From positions 870,501-934,500 of the forward strand of contig CM034104.1 in the NCBI GenBank assembly GCA_019914945.1: a DNA stretch of 64,000 nt, written 5' to 3'. The position numbers and the translations under genes are program-made. Origin of the DNA: Typha latifolia. Taxonomy: Eukaryota > Streptophyta > Magnoliopsida > Poales > Typhaceae. The notes beneath the pieces are model-generated. The model was not told the origin of the DNA. It saw only the letters and a list, made by a program, of their open reading frames with translations, and searched no databases. This document shows positions 12,106 to 23,941 of the stretch, one piece after another (position 1 is the stretch's first letter; each line of letters starts with the position of its first letter).

Positions 12106-15100
12106 TTAAGCTGCTATCTTTTTCTCATCCTCGGCAGTAATTTCGCTCCTGTCCATTGCTTTCTTTGCTAACTCGTAGCCTGCAAAATTCATAGCACCAA
12201 GAGGTGCGATCCAAAAGAACCTGGGAACGGCTCCCTTGAAGAGTCCGAGAGGGCCCTCCTGTCGTAGGATGGAGAAGGCCACCATTTGCATCGACACGGG
12301 CAAGCCCTGAGGAGCAGTCATCATTCGCGTCTTCATCACATCAAATGGAGTCGTAATAACGGCTGCAAACCCGCCAGACAATGCCCCCACCACGACAATC
12401 TCCCAAGGTTCCAGGTCTCGGTCGAGAAAGTTATGTGCAGCCTTCAGAATCGAAAGGCACACGACAATGAGATTCAAAAAGACCTCCAAATGAGGGAAAA
12501 ATTAACAAATACAACCAAAGTAAATAAGACTTGACTATATGTGAATTGCTTTCCCAAATTCATTATCCCCACATTTAGTAGGAGATTAGAAACTTTTGAC
12601 TCAAGGTACCATAAGAACCTATTTTTCATAAAAGTCTTGCATTCAAAATTTACAAGACTGTATGCAATATCACAGCATGGGAGCCATTAATTTCAACACT
12701 CAAAAGTGCAGCAGCTTATCAGAACTAGGAAATGTGAAAAAACTTCACCAGTTAAATTAGGGGGCAGCTAAACCATGAAATATACGGGCCAAATTAAACA
12801 CTGTAAATTAGAATATTGTTTAAAAATCTGAATTGATTTGACGTTAGAATAATAAGAAAGAAGGACCAATATAGCTAAAGATGGAAATATTGAGTATTGA
12901 CACAAAACTAAAACAATACCTTCTTAGCTTCTGCATAGAGGCCCAAGCCAGCAACATAGAATGGAACCTCCCGGCAAAGTGTGGCACCAGTTCCACGGAA
13001 GAAACCCTTAAAACCATCTTGCCGTAAAGTACCAACAATCGCTTCTCCTACATTGTCAAATATGCCAGCCTGGAGCCGCTGCTTTAAAACCTCACAAGGA
13101 ATTCGAACAGCTGTTCCCAGGATTGTGCTGCAGAAGGACGCTAAAGATTGCACCTAGAAAAGCTAGATGTCATTGAAGGGACCTGGTAATCTATCTTGGG
13201 AATCTATTCCATGCATAGAAAATTAGTATTACCTGAATCTCTGGAAGTGTTGGGGCGACATTAGTTAAGACAAGCTTGCTTGCTTCAAATATTCCAGTTC
13301 TCAATCCATGGCTGTCAAGAAAAAGGATTAAGTGTTGCAGAAGCATAAGGATGTCATGAGTTAAGCAAGGATACTGACCTCGAAAACTGTCCAAGTATTG
13401 CTGGAATGGAACCTCTATATAATCCCTGAAGCCCAATTTGAGGAAGCTTGGAGATGAGCTCTGGGAATGAAAGTGTTGATGCTTGAACACGTGTCTGATA
13501 CAATTAGAAACACACAACCACTTAATGGAGTTTTTCCCAAAGAAATTCAAATATAGCCTCCAGGAGATACACCCAGAATTGCATAATGTTCCTTTTCACT
13601 ATTCTAGCAAACCAACGAGAGTTATTATGAAATTTCAAACGATCCAAATATCCAATATCTTTGGTATGCTATATGTTCAATGTATCACGCATGCGAGAAA
13701 CTAATAGCATAATTCTTCTAATAAAGAAAATTGATATATTTCATTCCCTGAACATCCTGACCAACATACAACATATGGGGTGACAGATTCTTCTTTTTTC
13801 AACTACTGTCATGACAAAAAATATGTCACATACTTTTCTCTCCACAACTCACAAATCAACAATACTAGGCAATCTGTGAAACCTTTGTTTCAAGTTTCAA
13901 TGCAGAAATTGTAAACCTATAGTGCTTTCATAATAAACATAAGGTGCAATTCAACAGGATAAATAAAAATGCAGATGTTATGCATTTCAACCTATAGTGC
14001 TTTCATAATAAACATAAGGTGCAATTCAACAGGATAAATAAAAATGCAGATGTTATGCATCAACTATCCATTGTCTTCATTTTCCTTTTGGAAGGCCTTT
14101 CTCCACAAATTCCTCGGTCAATTTCCACAATTAATAAGTTACGTGAGAGTAAAAAAAAAAAAGGATAGTTATATAAATCAGCAAAGTGCCCCCATCTCCC
14201 TATAGAAGTTATCAACTTTATAGACATTTAAACTGAAAAAAAGAATGGATGGCAATGGTCCTCTATAGCTAATTCCGAATAGTGGGTAGTAAAAGGCAAA
14301 AACTACTCATCCTCTTAAAGCTTTGCCCACTCTGATCATTATAGAATTAACTGCAAAATCACTCTAATTTGTTGTAGTAACAGTAACAGTTTCCTGCTTA
14401 GACATGAAATATAATAGGTGTTTACTCTTTTCTGAAAAGTAAAATGTCTGTAGCACTGAATGGAAATATGGGATACCTTCATCGTGTCAATGGGATGCAT
14501 CACAGAAGTAGAAAGTGCACAAGCAAGACCCCCAGCCAAAGCAGACTTTAGAACATTTCCAGCAGATATTTCAACTGGTGGGGGGACAGCAACAACTGTG
14601 GCAGCTTCGAACCAGATGCTCCTAGATACATTTTCAAACCAGAAATCAAGCAACGCAGAAAATAAGCTGTGGTATCTTCATGCATCTAGAAATAAAATGA
14701 TTCAATGTACTAATTTGACCAATGATGTTCATATCCAAAATTAATAACCTCTCCTTCCTTGAGAATCTGGTATAAGGAGACAAAACTTAACATTAACATA
14801 TCCTAGGAGATTTTAAGCCATATTGAGAAGCAAAGTCAGGAACTCAAATTAACAACATAATTAATAGGAGTAAGGAAATAGCATACATCGGGACAATATT
14901 ACTGCTTTGTTTAAGAAAGTTACACAAACAGCAATCAACTCTTGTGATGCAATTAGAACTTCAATGTTTAAAGTAGTTATTCTTTAGATGTGGCACCATA
15001 AAGTGTAATTATTTAGATGAAGTGACATCGAACTAGAAGTAAATAGATACAGAACGTAGCAATCTTTGCAGATAAATTGAAAACTGATAAGGTGTATAAT

Positions 15101-17598
15101 CACCTCATTTAAGTAAAGAATGCCAGGTTACTAATTGCATAAGCAGAGATAGGTTAAAGGTATGGTCAGACCACCATGGCGATAATGAAGAGATTATAAT
15201 ACATGGAAGAACAGATTAAATAGTTAGATTATTGTATTGCACAGGAAGTAGATGCCATAAATGATCAGATTTCTAAAATGAATAAATTATTGTCAATAAG
15301 CATTCATTATGGACATTGAGAAATTTTAACCTACTGGGAACTTCATTTACCATACCGAGGATCATCTTCAAGTCGTTCAGAAGGAAGAAGAAGCATGAAA
15401 TTGCGAAAATGACCGTATGAAATCGATCCTTCTTTATCTGCATTCAAATAACGCATCATAGCAGCAGCATTGTCTTCATTAGCAGGAAGACCTGCACTTT
15501 TCAATGATGTCAGTATTTGATTCTTTTGAAGTGTTCCAGACTTGCTCAAACATAGAGTTGTATAAGCTCTCAGTATGGTTGGCTCCTTCTGCTCCATCAA
15601 GGACAAAAATTGTTTCCACCCAATAGATTTTGAAAATAAGTTACTCCTAGTACGCCGCAAGAAATCTCGAGCATATCTCCGGGGTAGTCGTCTCTTTCTC
15701 ATTGCAATTTCAAGGTCTTCAAGAGTGACCAGGCCATCACCATCTCTGTCCAACTCTTCAAAAAACCTTTTTCCTGTTCATATGAAATGAGGCAGAAATT
15801 AAATAGAATTATATATCCTGACCTCCAGAACATATTAAGGTTATTAAAATCTAATAAAAATGCATAAGACTGTTAACGAATTGTATGAGATATCTAGGGC
15901 TTCTAAATTTTTTATAAAAAAAAAGGAAGAAGAAAGTGACAATAGAATCCTGAGTACTGCAAAGGTTGAAAACTACCTTAATACTGAGACTTCGTATAAC
16001 TTGATTAGTTCACAGGGAATAAAAAATCTATAACCCTTAAATGATGTTACTGAAGGTCTTCAAACTTTGACAGTCCATATATTTAACAAATTGCGGAAGT
16101 TCTCGAACATCGTGAGCTAACCATGCCATACGTACAGCTGCATAGAGTTCTAAATTCAAGAGCTTATTCAGGATATCTTACCATGTTCCCCTTTCTAATA
16201 GTAGCAAGATTTAAACAAAGACAAAACCTGACTAGCACAACTGGATGTACCTAACAATAGAAGAAGTCATTTTACAGTTACCGACTTTTAAATATGCCTA
16301 CACACTCAGGCATCTCAAGGATGCTAAGTTTGTTTTATGCATGCAGAACTTGTTAAGAGGAACATATCTAGCAAAATTGGTGCTATGAAGCTAATGTAGA
16401 AGTGTAGCATCACCCCCCGCCCCCGGCGCCTCTCACGCGCATGCCACCACCACCAATGATGAATATGTACTGCAACAGATAACTACTTGACAGAAAAAGA
16501 TATTAAATGCATACCTTCAGATTCTGCATAACGAAAGAAGTCCTGTACAGAGAATAATTTCTTCTTATCAGGATGATCTGCAGAGGACTTTCCCAGTTGA
16601 GGTATGAACTCAATTAGCTCAGTCAAAGAAACAGTTGACAGGGTAGACCGCAGGCGTTCAACATTCGACAAAGGAATGTTGAGCAAACCACTTGCTATCT
16701 TTTGAGGAGAGCTACTCTCAGGTTCCTCCCTGTCACTGCCGGGGGCGCGATCCTCACTCTCATCACTGACAGAAGAAGTAGCCCTTACTAAACTCGCCGG
16801 AGCCCCACCCACCCTTGCAAACCTCATAGTCGAAACAAATCCATCAAAATCTGCTTTCTTACCATTAATCAATCCCTTGAATATCTTCAAACAATCGAAC
16901 TGAGGGGGAAAAGACTTAGAAACATGTGTCTCATCGCAATTCTTCTCGCCATTTTCCTTGAAAACTAAATCGGCCATCTGAAAGTTCTGCAAAAAACTGT
17001 CAGTTGCAAAGCAGAGAAGGAGTTCTAGCGACAAGACATCGTCCGCCGAATTTGAACTCTTCTTCCTGTCCCAAAAGAAGGACCTTTGCGTTCCTCCCCT
17101 TCGCGGCTTATGCATGGGATCCAGAAATGGTTCCTCTTCTTTCTTGCACTGTTTCCCAAAGCACTTCTTGACGGATTTGAACGGCCTCGGAAATGCCTGC
17201 ACAAAGCTATTGACCAAAAGAGACCAAGTCACCACAAACCGCAAGCAGTTCGTGCACGATTCTTCCCTGACCTCCTCTCTCCCCTCTTTCTTAGATGAAT
17301 CCTCCTTCAATCTATCGCCGCATTTCCCGTTCGGGAATAAAGTTCCAAACAGAGACTTGATAGGCAACTTGATAGGAGACGAACCTTTCTTCCTCTCCTC
17401 CGCCGTCGGAGCGACGGCGAGCACCGCATCTCGGCTAGATTTCTTCGAGAACTCGCCGCGCTCCCCTTCGCCCGTCGATTTCTTCAAATTTGACTCCAGA
17501 TCTTTGGCGACGCGCAGGAATCCGGATTCGAGCGGCGAGACCGCATCCCTGACCGCGTGGAAGAAGGATTCGACCTGATCGGAGCCGGGAACAACCAT
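12106..17598 (-). CDS. SAMTL: SAMTL-type EF-hand-containing carrier of the mitochondrial carrier family
   Basis: Seven coding exons on the minus strand (16515-17598, 15356-15773, 14477-14621, 13379-13494, 13233-13311, 12920-13153, 12106-12441) join in phase to 803 residues, close to the Arabidopsis protein (about 820). The first 360 residues are a long, charged, low-homology N-terminus. Exon 2 carries a canonical EF-hand loop (DRDGDGLVTLED) and degenerate ones. The C-terminal carrier has three signatures, one per repeat: HPIDTMKTR, IPCEVLKQRL and TPFDVMKTRM, plus GLYRGSIPAILG and GFFRGTGATLCRE. The family includes S-adenosylmethionine transporters, and the Arabidopsis relative is a Ca2+-binding plastid envelope protein. 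Neither substrate nor location can be read from the sequence. The gene is head-to-head with IQD, and an intron holds a 72-bp tandem duplication. Confidence 0.88.
13914..14060. repeat. Two-copy tandem duplication, 72-bp units, in SAMTL intron
   Basis: The unit AACCTATAGTGCTTTCATAA...GTTATGCAT occurs at 13914-13985 and again at 13989-14060, period 75. The two copies appear identical by eye, so the duplication is recent. It lies in the intron between exons 14477-14621 and 13379-13494 and does not affect coding. Confidence 0.92.
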
Positions 17599-17672
17599 CG
17601 CAAGAGAACACTACGAGATCGGGGACGGAGGAAATCGCATCGATGAGAATGGGAAATCGCAAAAGAAGCGAT

Positions 17673-17680
17673 TAGGGTTT
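17673..17680 (-). promoter_or_regulatory. Telo-box (AAACCCTA) upstream of SAMTL
   Basis: The plus strand reads TAGGGTTT, so AAACCCTA lies in gene orientation about 75 bp upstream of the SAMTL ATG, probably in the 5' leader. Confidence 0.45.
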
Positions 17681-17809
17681 CGAATTCGAGAGGAGGAGAG
17701 ACGATGAGGAGAGCTAAGGTGAATGGTTGGGTAGTGAGGAGGAGGAGATGAGGAGAGAGCGGAGAGTGGAGAAATTAGAGGGTGCGAATATCGGATAATA
17801 ACAATTAAC

Positions 17810-17827
17810 TATATATATATATATATA
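17810..17827. repeat. Short (TA)n microsatellite
   Basis: Uninterrupted TA dinucleotides about 210 bp upstream of the SAMTL start. A TATA-box role cannot be excluded, but it is indistinguishable from a simple repeat. Confidence 0.8.
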
Positions 17828-18031
17828 CACATTTATTTCCCCCGGATAATGTTAATGGTTAAAGGCACCGGAAAAGGGTCTTACTGGGACCCACTTACTA
17901 GTTATAGGCCTCTCTGATTAACCTGGGGCCGTTTTTGGGGATCACAATTTGGGAAGTTGTTGTTCGTTAGCGTTAGCGTTAGCACTTAGCATTGTTTCTT
18001 GCTAGGTGTCTACGTACAAGAAGATAAGCGC

Positions 18032-18067
18032 TGACGTGGACGTACGGTGGAAGGGGCCGCCACGTCA
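18032..18067. promoter_or_regulatory. Inverted pair of TGACGTGG bZIP-type elements
   Basis: TGACGTGG at 18032-18039 faces its exact complement CCACGTCA at 18060-18067, 20 bp apart. The octamer matches the core of UPR/C-box/G-box hybrid elements bound by bZIP factors. It lies about 430 bp upstream of SAMTL and about 1.5 kb upstream of IQD, so SAMTL is the more likely target. Confidence 0.5.
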
Positions 18068-19554
18068 TTACTCGGAGAAGACTTTTTATTAATGGATTTG
18101 AATAATAGGGTTTGTAATTATTGGGGGTTATTTGTATAAAAGAAACTTTTAAATTTTAAAATACTATGATTTGGCTCTTTGGAATAGAAATTAGAAAATT
18201 AAAACTAAAATTCTTGCTGGACTGCACCTTTGTGAAATATCTGGCTGAAATTTTTAATTTTTTGGACTAATTACACTTGAACCGTAAATTAGAATCAAAA
18301 TTTATATTAACTCTTTACCTTTTTAATTATATAATATCTCTCCCTACGACGACGGTATTAGTAGAAAATATTAAATAACTATTTTATTCTTAATATTTTT
18401 AAATGGTTCTCACATAACTTAACATAAATCACATGACAATGGAAACAAATTAATGAATAACTAACTAGGGTATCTCAAAGGTTTTAGATAGTTAGAGTGG
18501 TCATCAATGTATAATTATTCATAAAATTTGCAGTTTTCATACATGTACAAAATATATCAATTAACAAAAAAAAAAGAGTACTTTATTTAATAAAAATTAC
18601 CCTAAAATTCATTAAATTTTGCATTAATCATGTACTTGTTTTATGTTTTTTTCCTTCTTAATCTTACGTTTTAACCACTAATTTGCAACCAGATACGTCC
18701 TTAAAAAGCTAATTATAGGCAAATCTAAGACGAGGCGTTTCTTATTCCACATGCATATAGATCCTCTGCAGGCCCAACTAGAAGACTTATCTAAACTATC
18801 TAATCAAAAGATGCCAAAGTTTTACTTTATGAAATTTAGTACAATCAGCATTGCATAGAATCCTCTATTTCTTTTCTCTGTTCACACAGGTGATTCTTGT
18901 CCCTCTCCTTAAGAATGGAAGACGACGACAGCTCCTTTCCGTTGCCAAAACTCCTCCCGGCGGGTCCCACCACTTCCGATCCACAAGGTGGGGCCCAACG
19001 AAGGTTGCCAGCTGTGAAAGAGGAGGCCCTTCTCGTGGCCAACCCCGATCCACCGCAGCCCGAGTTGTAAACTTTGGATTTCGAAAAAGATATGTCTCGC
19101 TTCTCCTCTCTCCTCTCCTCCTCCTCCTCCGTTTCTCCCTCGCTTTACTGAGCGCGAGATATAGAGCGTTTCCTCTTTGATCTTTTGATCCAATCTTACT
19201 CATAACGGCACGTCTCTTCATCGCCATCCATGCTTTGTTTCTTTCTCTTGTCCTTGTGAGATCGTCGATCCGAACAACACGTCAAGGTGAGAACTTTGGA
19301 TCTCCAGAACGTAAAAGAAGACATTTTTATTCTTTACTGTTTTAGATTGATGGGGAATTGTCCTTCCACGTGCGATCTTTTTTGCTTTTTCGCGGTTGTT
19401 TCCTCGAAGAAGCACGAGATCTCTGTGAAAGTTCTCTTTTTTCGAGGAAAATTGGATATTTTTGGTTTAGTCGTCTTCTGGCTCGTCGAGATTTTGGTTT
19501 TGTTGATTTCTAATGGGTCCTTCTTCTTTGGATAATTAGGAGAAAGAGAAGGAG

Positions 19555-22427
19555 ATGGGGAGGAAGGGGAAGTGGCTTGTTGCGGTGAAGAAAATCCTGG
19601 GCCACGAATCCAAAGAGAAGAGGATCAGGGTAAGATTTCTGATGCTTTACAGATTTTTAAAACATTTGGATTTTGATTAATTGTCACCTTCCTCATTCAT
19701 ATAATACCTGAAGAGCAAATCTAAGAAGAAATGGAGATTTGGGAAATCCAAGCACTCGGATCCGGTCCCCTTGGAGCCGTCGGTAGTTCCAGACGTCACC
19801 CAACCATCACCATCACCACCACCTCCACCACCATCACCACCACCACCACCACCACCACCTTCTTCTTCTCCTCCTCCACCTCCTTCTCCTCTACATGAGG
19901 AGGATAAGGAGATAAAGCTATCTGAAATAGAGAATGAGCAGAGCCAGCATGCTTACTCTGTAGCACTTGCCTCCGCTGTGGCCGCTGAGGCTGCCGCTGT
20001 TGCTGCTCAAGCTGCCGCAGAGTTTGTTCAGCTCACTGCTGCGGCGAGGTCACCGGGTAAATCCAGCGAAGAGATTGCGGCGATCAAGATCCAGACTGCA
20101 TTCCGAGGGTACCAGGTATAAGACCAGTACATTTGTTTGCACACTGTTATTCTCATTCTCCAACCACATATTTGCATTGATGGCGCAGAGATTCATCCAA
20201 TTAATCGATTTTAGTACGTATTATGGATTGATATATGCTACATGATTTATCTTTATAGATTATTTTGGTCGAATGCAAGTAATTGAATGACGATTCTAGA
20301 AAAGACTTATGGTGAGATGTTCGGCATTGAATCTTTAAAGAGCAAAATTTTCTTTCTGTATTGTTAAGTGGAATACCAAATGCTAGAGTTGGTAGAATAT
20401 TATGTTTCACACCTTCTAGCTATCAAGGATTTTCTTATTTAAAATAACAGACCACACGATCATGAAATTTCCTATAGTATGGTTTTCTGAATGCACTGTT
20501 TCTGAATTCTTTTAGAATATGGACGATTAAGTAGTCTTATGGATTGAGAGTCAATTTTTGGATCATCACTTGCATCTCAATGTACTTATATGAAGATGAG
20601 GCAAAAAAATTTCTGTTCAAAATTCAAATTTCATCTCCATTCTCCAACTAAATCAGCTGTCGTTCTGAACATTATCATTAACTAGTATTCTTTTTCCAAG
20701 AAGAAAAGAAAAATTTTGTTACACGACATTCCCCATGCAGTTATTCTTCAGTATAACAAGCAGAAAAGATTCAGTTGGCATTAACTGAACCTACCATCTG
20801 TTGAAAATACTACTTCAAGTGCTTTATGATATCTTTGCTGCTTGAAATTCTTCTGATATGTAGCTGATTTTCTCAATTTGCAAACACCGGTTTATAGGCA
20901 AGGAGAGCATTGCGAGCCTTGAGAGGACTCTTTAGGCTGAAGTCACTGGTTGATGGAAATTCTGTCAGGCGCCAAACCACAAACACACTACATTGCATGC
21001 AGAGTCTGGCGAGAGTTCAATCACAAATCCGTTCTAGAAGGATAAGAATGTCGGAGGAAAACCAGTCTCTTCAGAGGCAGCTGCAGCTGAAACGTGAAAA
21101 GGAGATCGAGAAATCAAAGGTACGCACTTCACCTGATCATATGTCTGTCATGCTTCGGTTGTGATCATGTTGCACCATAAATTTCTAGATTGCTCAAATT
21201 TGTATTTTGTAAGAGAAAGAGAAGATATGAATCTCTTGTGAAGTTGCTGTGATCTAAACGTCAGTGAGACCTGTGAAAGAAATAGACTTCACTAACCAGA
21301 CCTGTTTCAGTGTCTGGATTATACTGTTTGCCTACTGGAAAACTATCTATTCTGTTTTGGACTTGGTGGATATGAAAATTCTGGGATGTATACATTCCGA
21401 AATGTCCTTGATCTGAAGAAATTATTGGTATTAAGAGGGTACTAATCTATGTTTTTAACAGATCGGTGAAAATTGGGATGACAGTCTTCAATCCAAAGAG
21501 CAAATTGAGGCCAGTTTGCATAACAAACATGAAGCCACTATAAGAAGAGAGAGGGCACTAGCTTATGCATTTTCTCATCAGGTATGATGCATTTGATTCT
21601 GCGTGTTCCTGAACACTGCTCATGCTATTCTATATATCAATTTCGCGACAGCAATCCTTTTTATTGCTCTAGTTCATCCCTGAAAACAGTGGAAGAGCTC
21701 CTCCCGAACAGTAACACCAATGTTCACAGACCCCCATAATCCACAATGGGGTTGGAGCTGGTCAGATCGCTGGATGGCCGCAAGGCCATGGGAGAGTAAC
21801 ACCACGACAGAAAAAGAGAAAGATACCAATGACAATGCTTCTGTGACAAGTGCTGCTAGGAATGAATCAAGGGAGATAATAAAAGGATACGCTCGTCGAG
21901 ACACCATTTCAGAACAGACATCTCCTACACCGCAAAAACCAATCCGTTCGCCCTCCAAGGTGCCATCCATAGCACCTTCAACTCCCCCTGCCAAACTTCC
22001 ATCAACAGCAGGAAAGACCAGTTCAGTTAGCTCGAAAAGTGGTTTATACCACTCGGAGGATGACACTGGGAGCGTACTTAGCATGCGATCAGAGCGTTCC
22101 AGGAGGCACAGCATCGCAGGGTCTCTCGTAAAAGATGTTGAGAATTTAACAAGCTCGCAGGTTTTTCCAAGCTACATGCAGTCGACGAAGTCTGCAATGG
22201 CAAGGTCGCGACATCAGAGCCCGTTAACTGATAAGGCTGAGACGCCTGACAAAGGATCAACAAATACAGCAAAGAAGCGTTTATCTTTTCCGGTGGCGGA
22301 TAAACCTAGTATGCCATCTCCAGGAAGGATTAGAAGGCATTCAGGGCCCCCTATAATAGAAGTTGCTCCATTGAAGGATGATTCTATTCCAGTGGAGCAA
22401 ATAACAAGCAACGAAGAGAGCAGATAG
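19555..22427 (+). CDS. IQD: IQD (IQ67-domain) calmodulin-binding scaffold protein
   Basis: Five coding exons (19555-19629, 19714-20115, 20898-21119, 21462-21581, 21690-22427) give 518 residues. The N-terminus MGRKGKWLVAVKKILG and basic KSKKKWRFGK are typical of the family. A Pro/Ser tract (about residues 55-80) precedes an Ala-rich helix. The IQ67 domain (about 147-213) has IQ motifs IKIQTAFRGYQ/ARRALRAL and MQSLARVQSQIRSRRIRM. The phase-0 intron inside the first IQ motif (after GYQ) is the diagnostic IQD position. Downstream are HNPQWGWSWSDRWMAARPWE, a Ser/Pro-rich disordered region, and a C-terminal block containing AKKRLSFP and PGRIRRHSGPP. IQD proteins bind calmodulin and microtubules and affect cell shape; that is family knowledge. 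The paralogue is not resolved. Confidence 0.93.
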
Positions 22428-22947
22428 CCTGCTCAGATTGTTACAGACTGTCCATTTGTTATACTGATATTTGTTGAGTAATGGATTGTTATTGTCTTTT
22501 GGCTGACAATTCTTACTCTAAAGATTGTTTTATTGTTTCACACTTATTTCTATTTCTTTGTTCTCCTGTTTCTTGTTTCTGATTACGTCGATATGTATCG
22601 GGTATCTATTATATTAAAAAAAGGAAGTGGAATGCTTGGTTTTTTCTTTCAATGTACAGGATGGTGATATCTATCATACTTTATAACAACCAAATGATAT
22701 TTATGATATTGACTACTGCCTATGCTTGCTTTTAAATTAATTTGCAATGATAATTGATACTAGATATATGTAAAGTTTACAAATTAACTTGAAAACTAAA
22801 TTGATAAATTAAGATAAAAAAGAACCTGAAACAGAGGAGTGATTTCTTAATCAAATTTATTAAGAATAGAAACATATGAATGCATTTACGAGAGCACGTT
22901 GCATTTGGCTGCATATTATGGTTTAAGTCTTTGGGATCGAATTCGAT

Positions 22948-23270
22948 AAAAACTATTTATTTCTTTCTCCTAATCCAATTGTTGAGATTATATAATACTA
23001 AATAAAATTAATTAAAAGTATCGATTACTTTTCTAAATTATAAGGGTATATTAGTCATATTTTATTTCTCTCTCTTAACTATCTATTTTTTTATAAAAAA
23101 TAAAAAAATTAATAAATTTATAGAAGTTAGCACTCATATTATTAAAGAAACGATTATAAGGATAAATACTAAAAAAGTAAATAATTTAATAAAAATTATT
23201 AATTTCTCTCTCCTAATCGAATAGTTGAGATTAAATGATACTAAATAAAATTAACAGGAAGTACAGATTA
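22948..23270. repeat. Diverged direct repeat pair, about 80 bp each
   Basis: 22948-23027 and 23191-23270 share the order TTTCT(T/C)TCTCCTAATC, GTTGAGATTA and ATACTAAATAAAATTAA, followed by a similar ending. The starts are about 243 bp apart. The arrangement suggests an old duplicated non-coding element or a transposon remnant. Confidence 0.6.
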
Positions 23271-23704
23271 TATTGACGCTCCTATTATTAAGGAATTTGT
23301 TATAGGATAAACAATAAAAAATATTTAAATTTAAAATTTTTTTTATCACTTAATCTAGTCTAAAATATCTTATATACCATTTAATTTATCAATAATATAT
23401 ACATACATACACTAAAGTCTTTGTTGACTAAATCTAATTATATATTCTAGGGGACTTTTGCATGTATACCCCTGTAAATTCTTTATTTGCGTACATACCC
23501 TCAAAATGGGGGACTGAACAGTTAATAAGAAAAATTATAAAAGTAAAATAGCACTAAAAGAAAAAAGCACCTCACGGATGACTTCAGCTTCTAGAGCAGC
23601 CAAGCCGCAAGCACAACTCTTTTACACCCATCGCCTTCCTCTCCTCTCTCTCTTCAAGACTCATCCTGAATATTTTCTCCCCCAATCCTTCCTTCCCCTC
23701 CGCT

Positions 23705-23712
23705 TAGGGTTT
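23705..23712 (+). promoter_or_regulatory. Telo-box (reverse, TAGGGTTT) in SIZ1 leader
   Basis: TAGGGTTT lies about 230 bp upstream of the SIZ1 ATG, in a pyrimidine-rich leader-like region. Confidence 0.4.
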
Positions 23713-23941
23713 CGTCGAGCTGCTACTGACTCAATCTGACTATATCCCTCTCGTGACTCTTCTCGATCGACGCCTCGTTACACTTCATGGAAGACGGTTC
23801 GTGTCGATCCTAACTCTGCTTCCTTCTTCCCACCGGTTGATCTGATCCCGATCGGGTTGGATCTGGAGGTCGTAATATTGAGGCGGAGGTGGCCAATCCG
23901 CTTCTATTTCCGCGTCCGTACCTCGTGCCGACGCGGGAGCG

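Larger units (their letters stand above)
17599..19554. other. Divergent promoter region between SAMTL (-) and IQD (+)
   Basis: From left to right it holds the SAMTL leader, a (TA)n run, three CGTTAG tandem units near 17965-17982, the inverted TGACGTGG pair, an AT-rich block (about 18100-18850) and the pyrimidine-rich IQD leader. A plausible 5' UTR intron of IQD runs from GTCAAG|GTGAGAAC (near 19282) to GATAATTAG (near 19540). No separate gene seen. Confidence 0.5.
22428..23941. other. Intergenic spacer between IQD and SIZ1
   Basis: IQD 3' UTR, then an AT-rich block with a diverged direct repeat (listed separately), then from about 23560 a pyrimidine-rich SIZ1 leader with a telo-box at 23705. 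No separate gene. Confidence 0.6.

Noticed and set aside
17810..17827. TA run as a definite SAMTL TATA box
   Set aside because: A pure dinucleotide repeat cannot be distinguished from a microsatellite, so it is listed only as a repeat.
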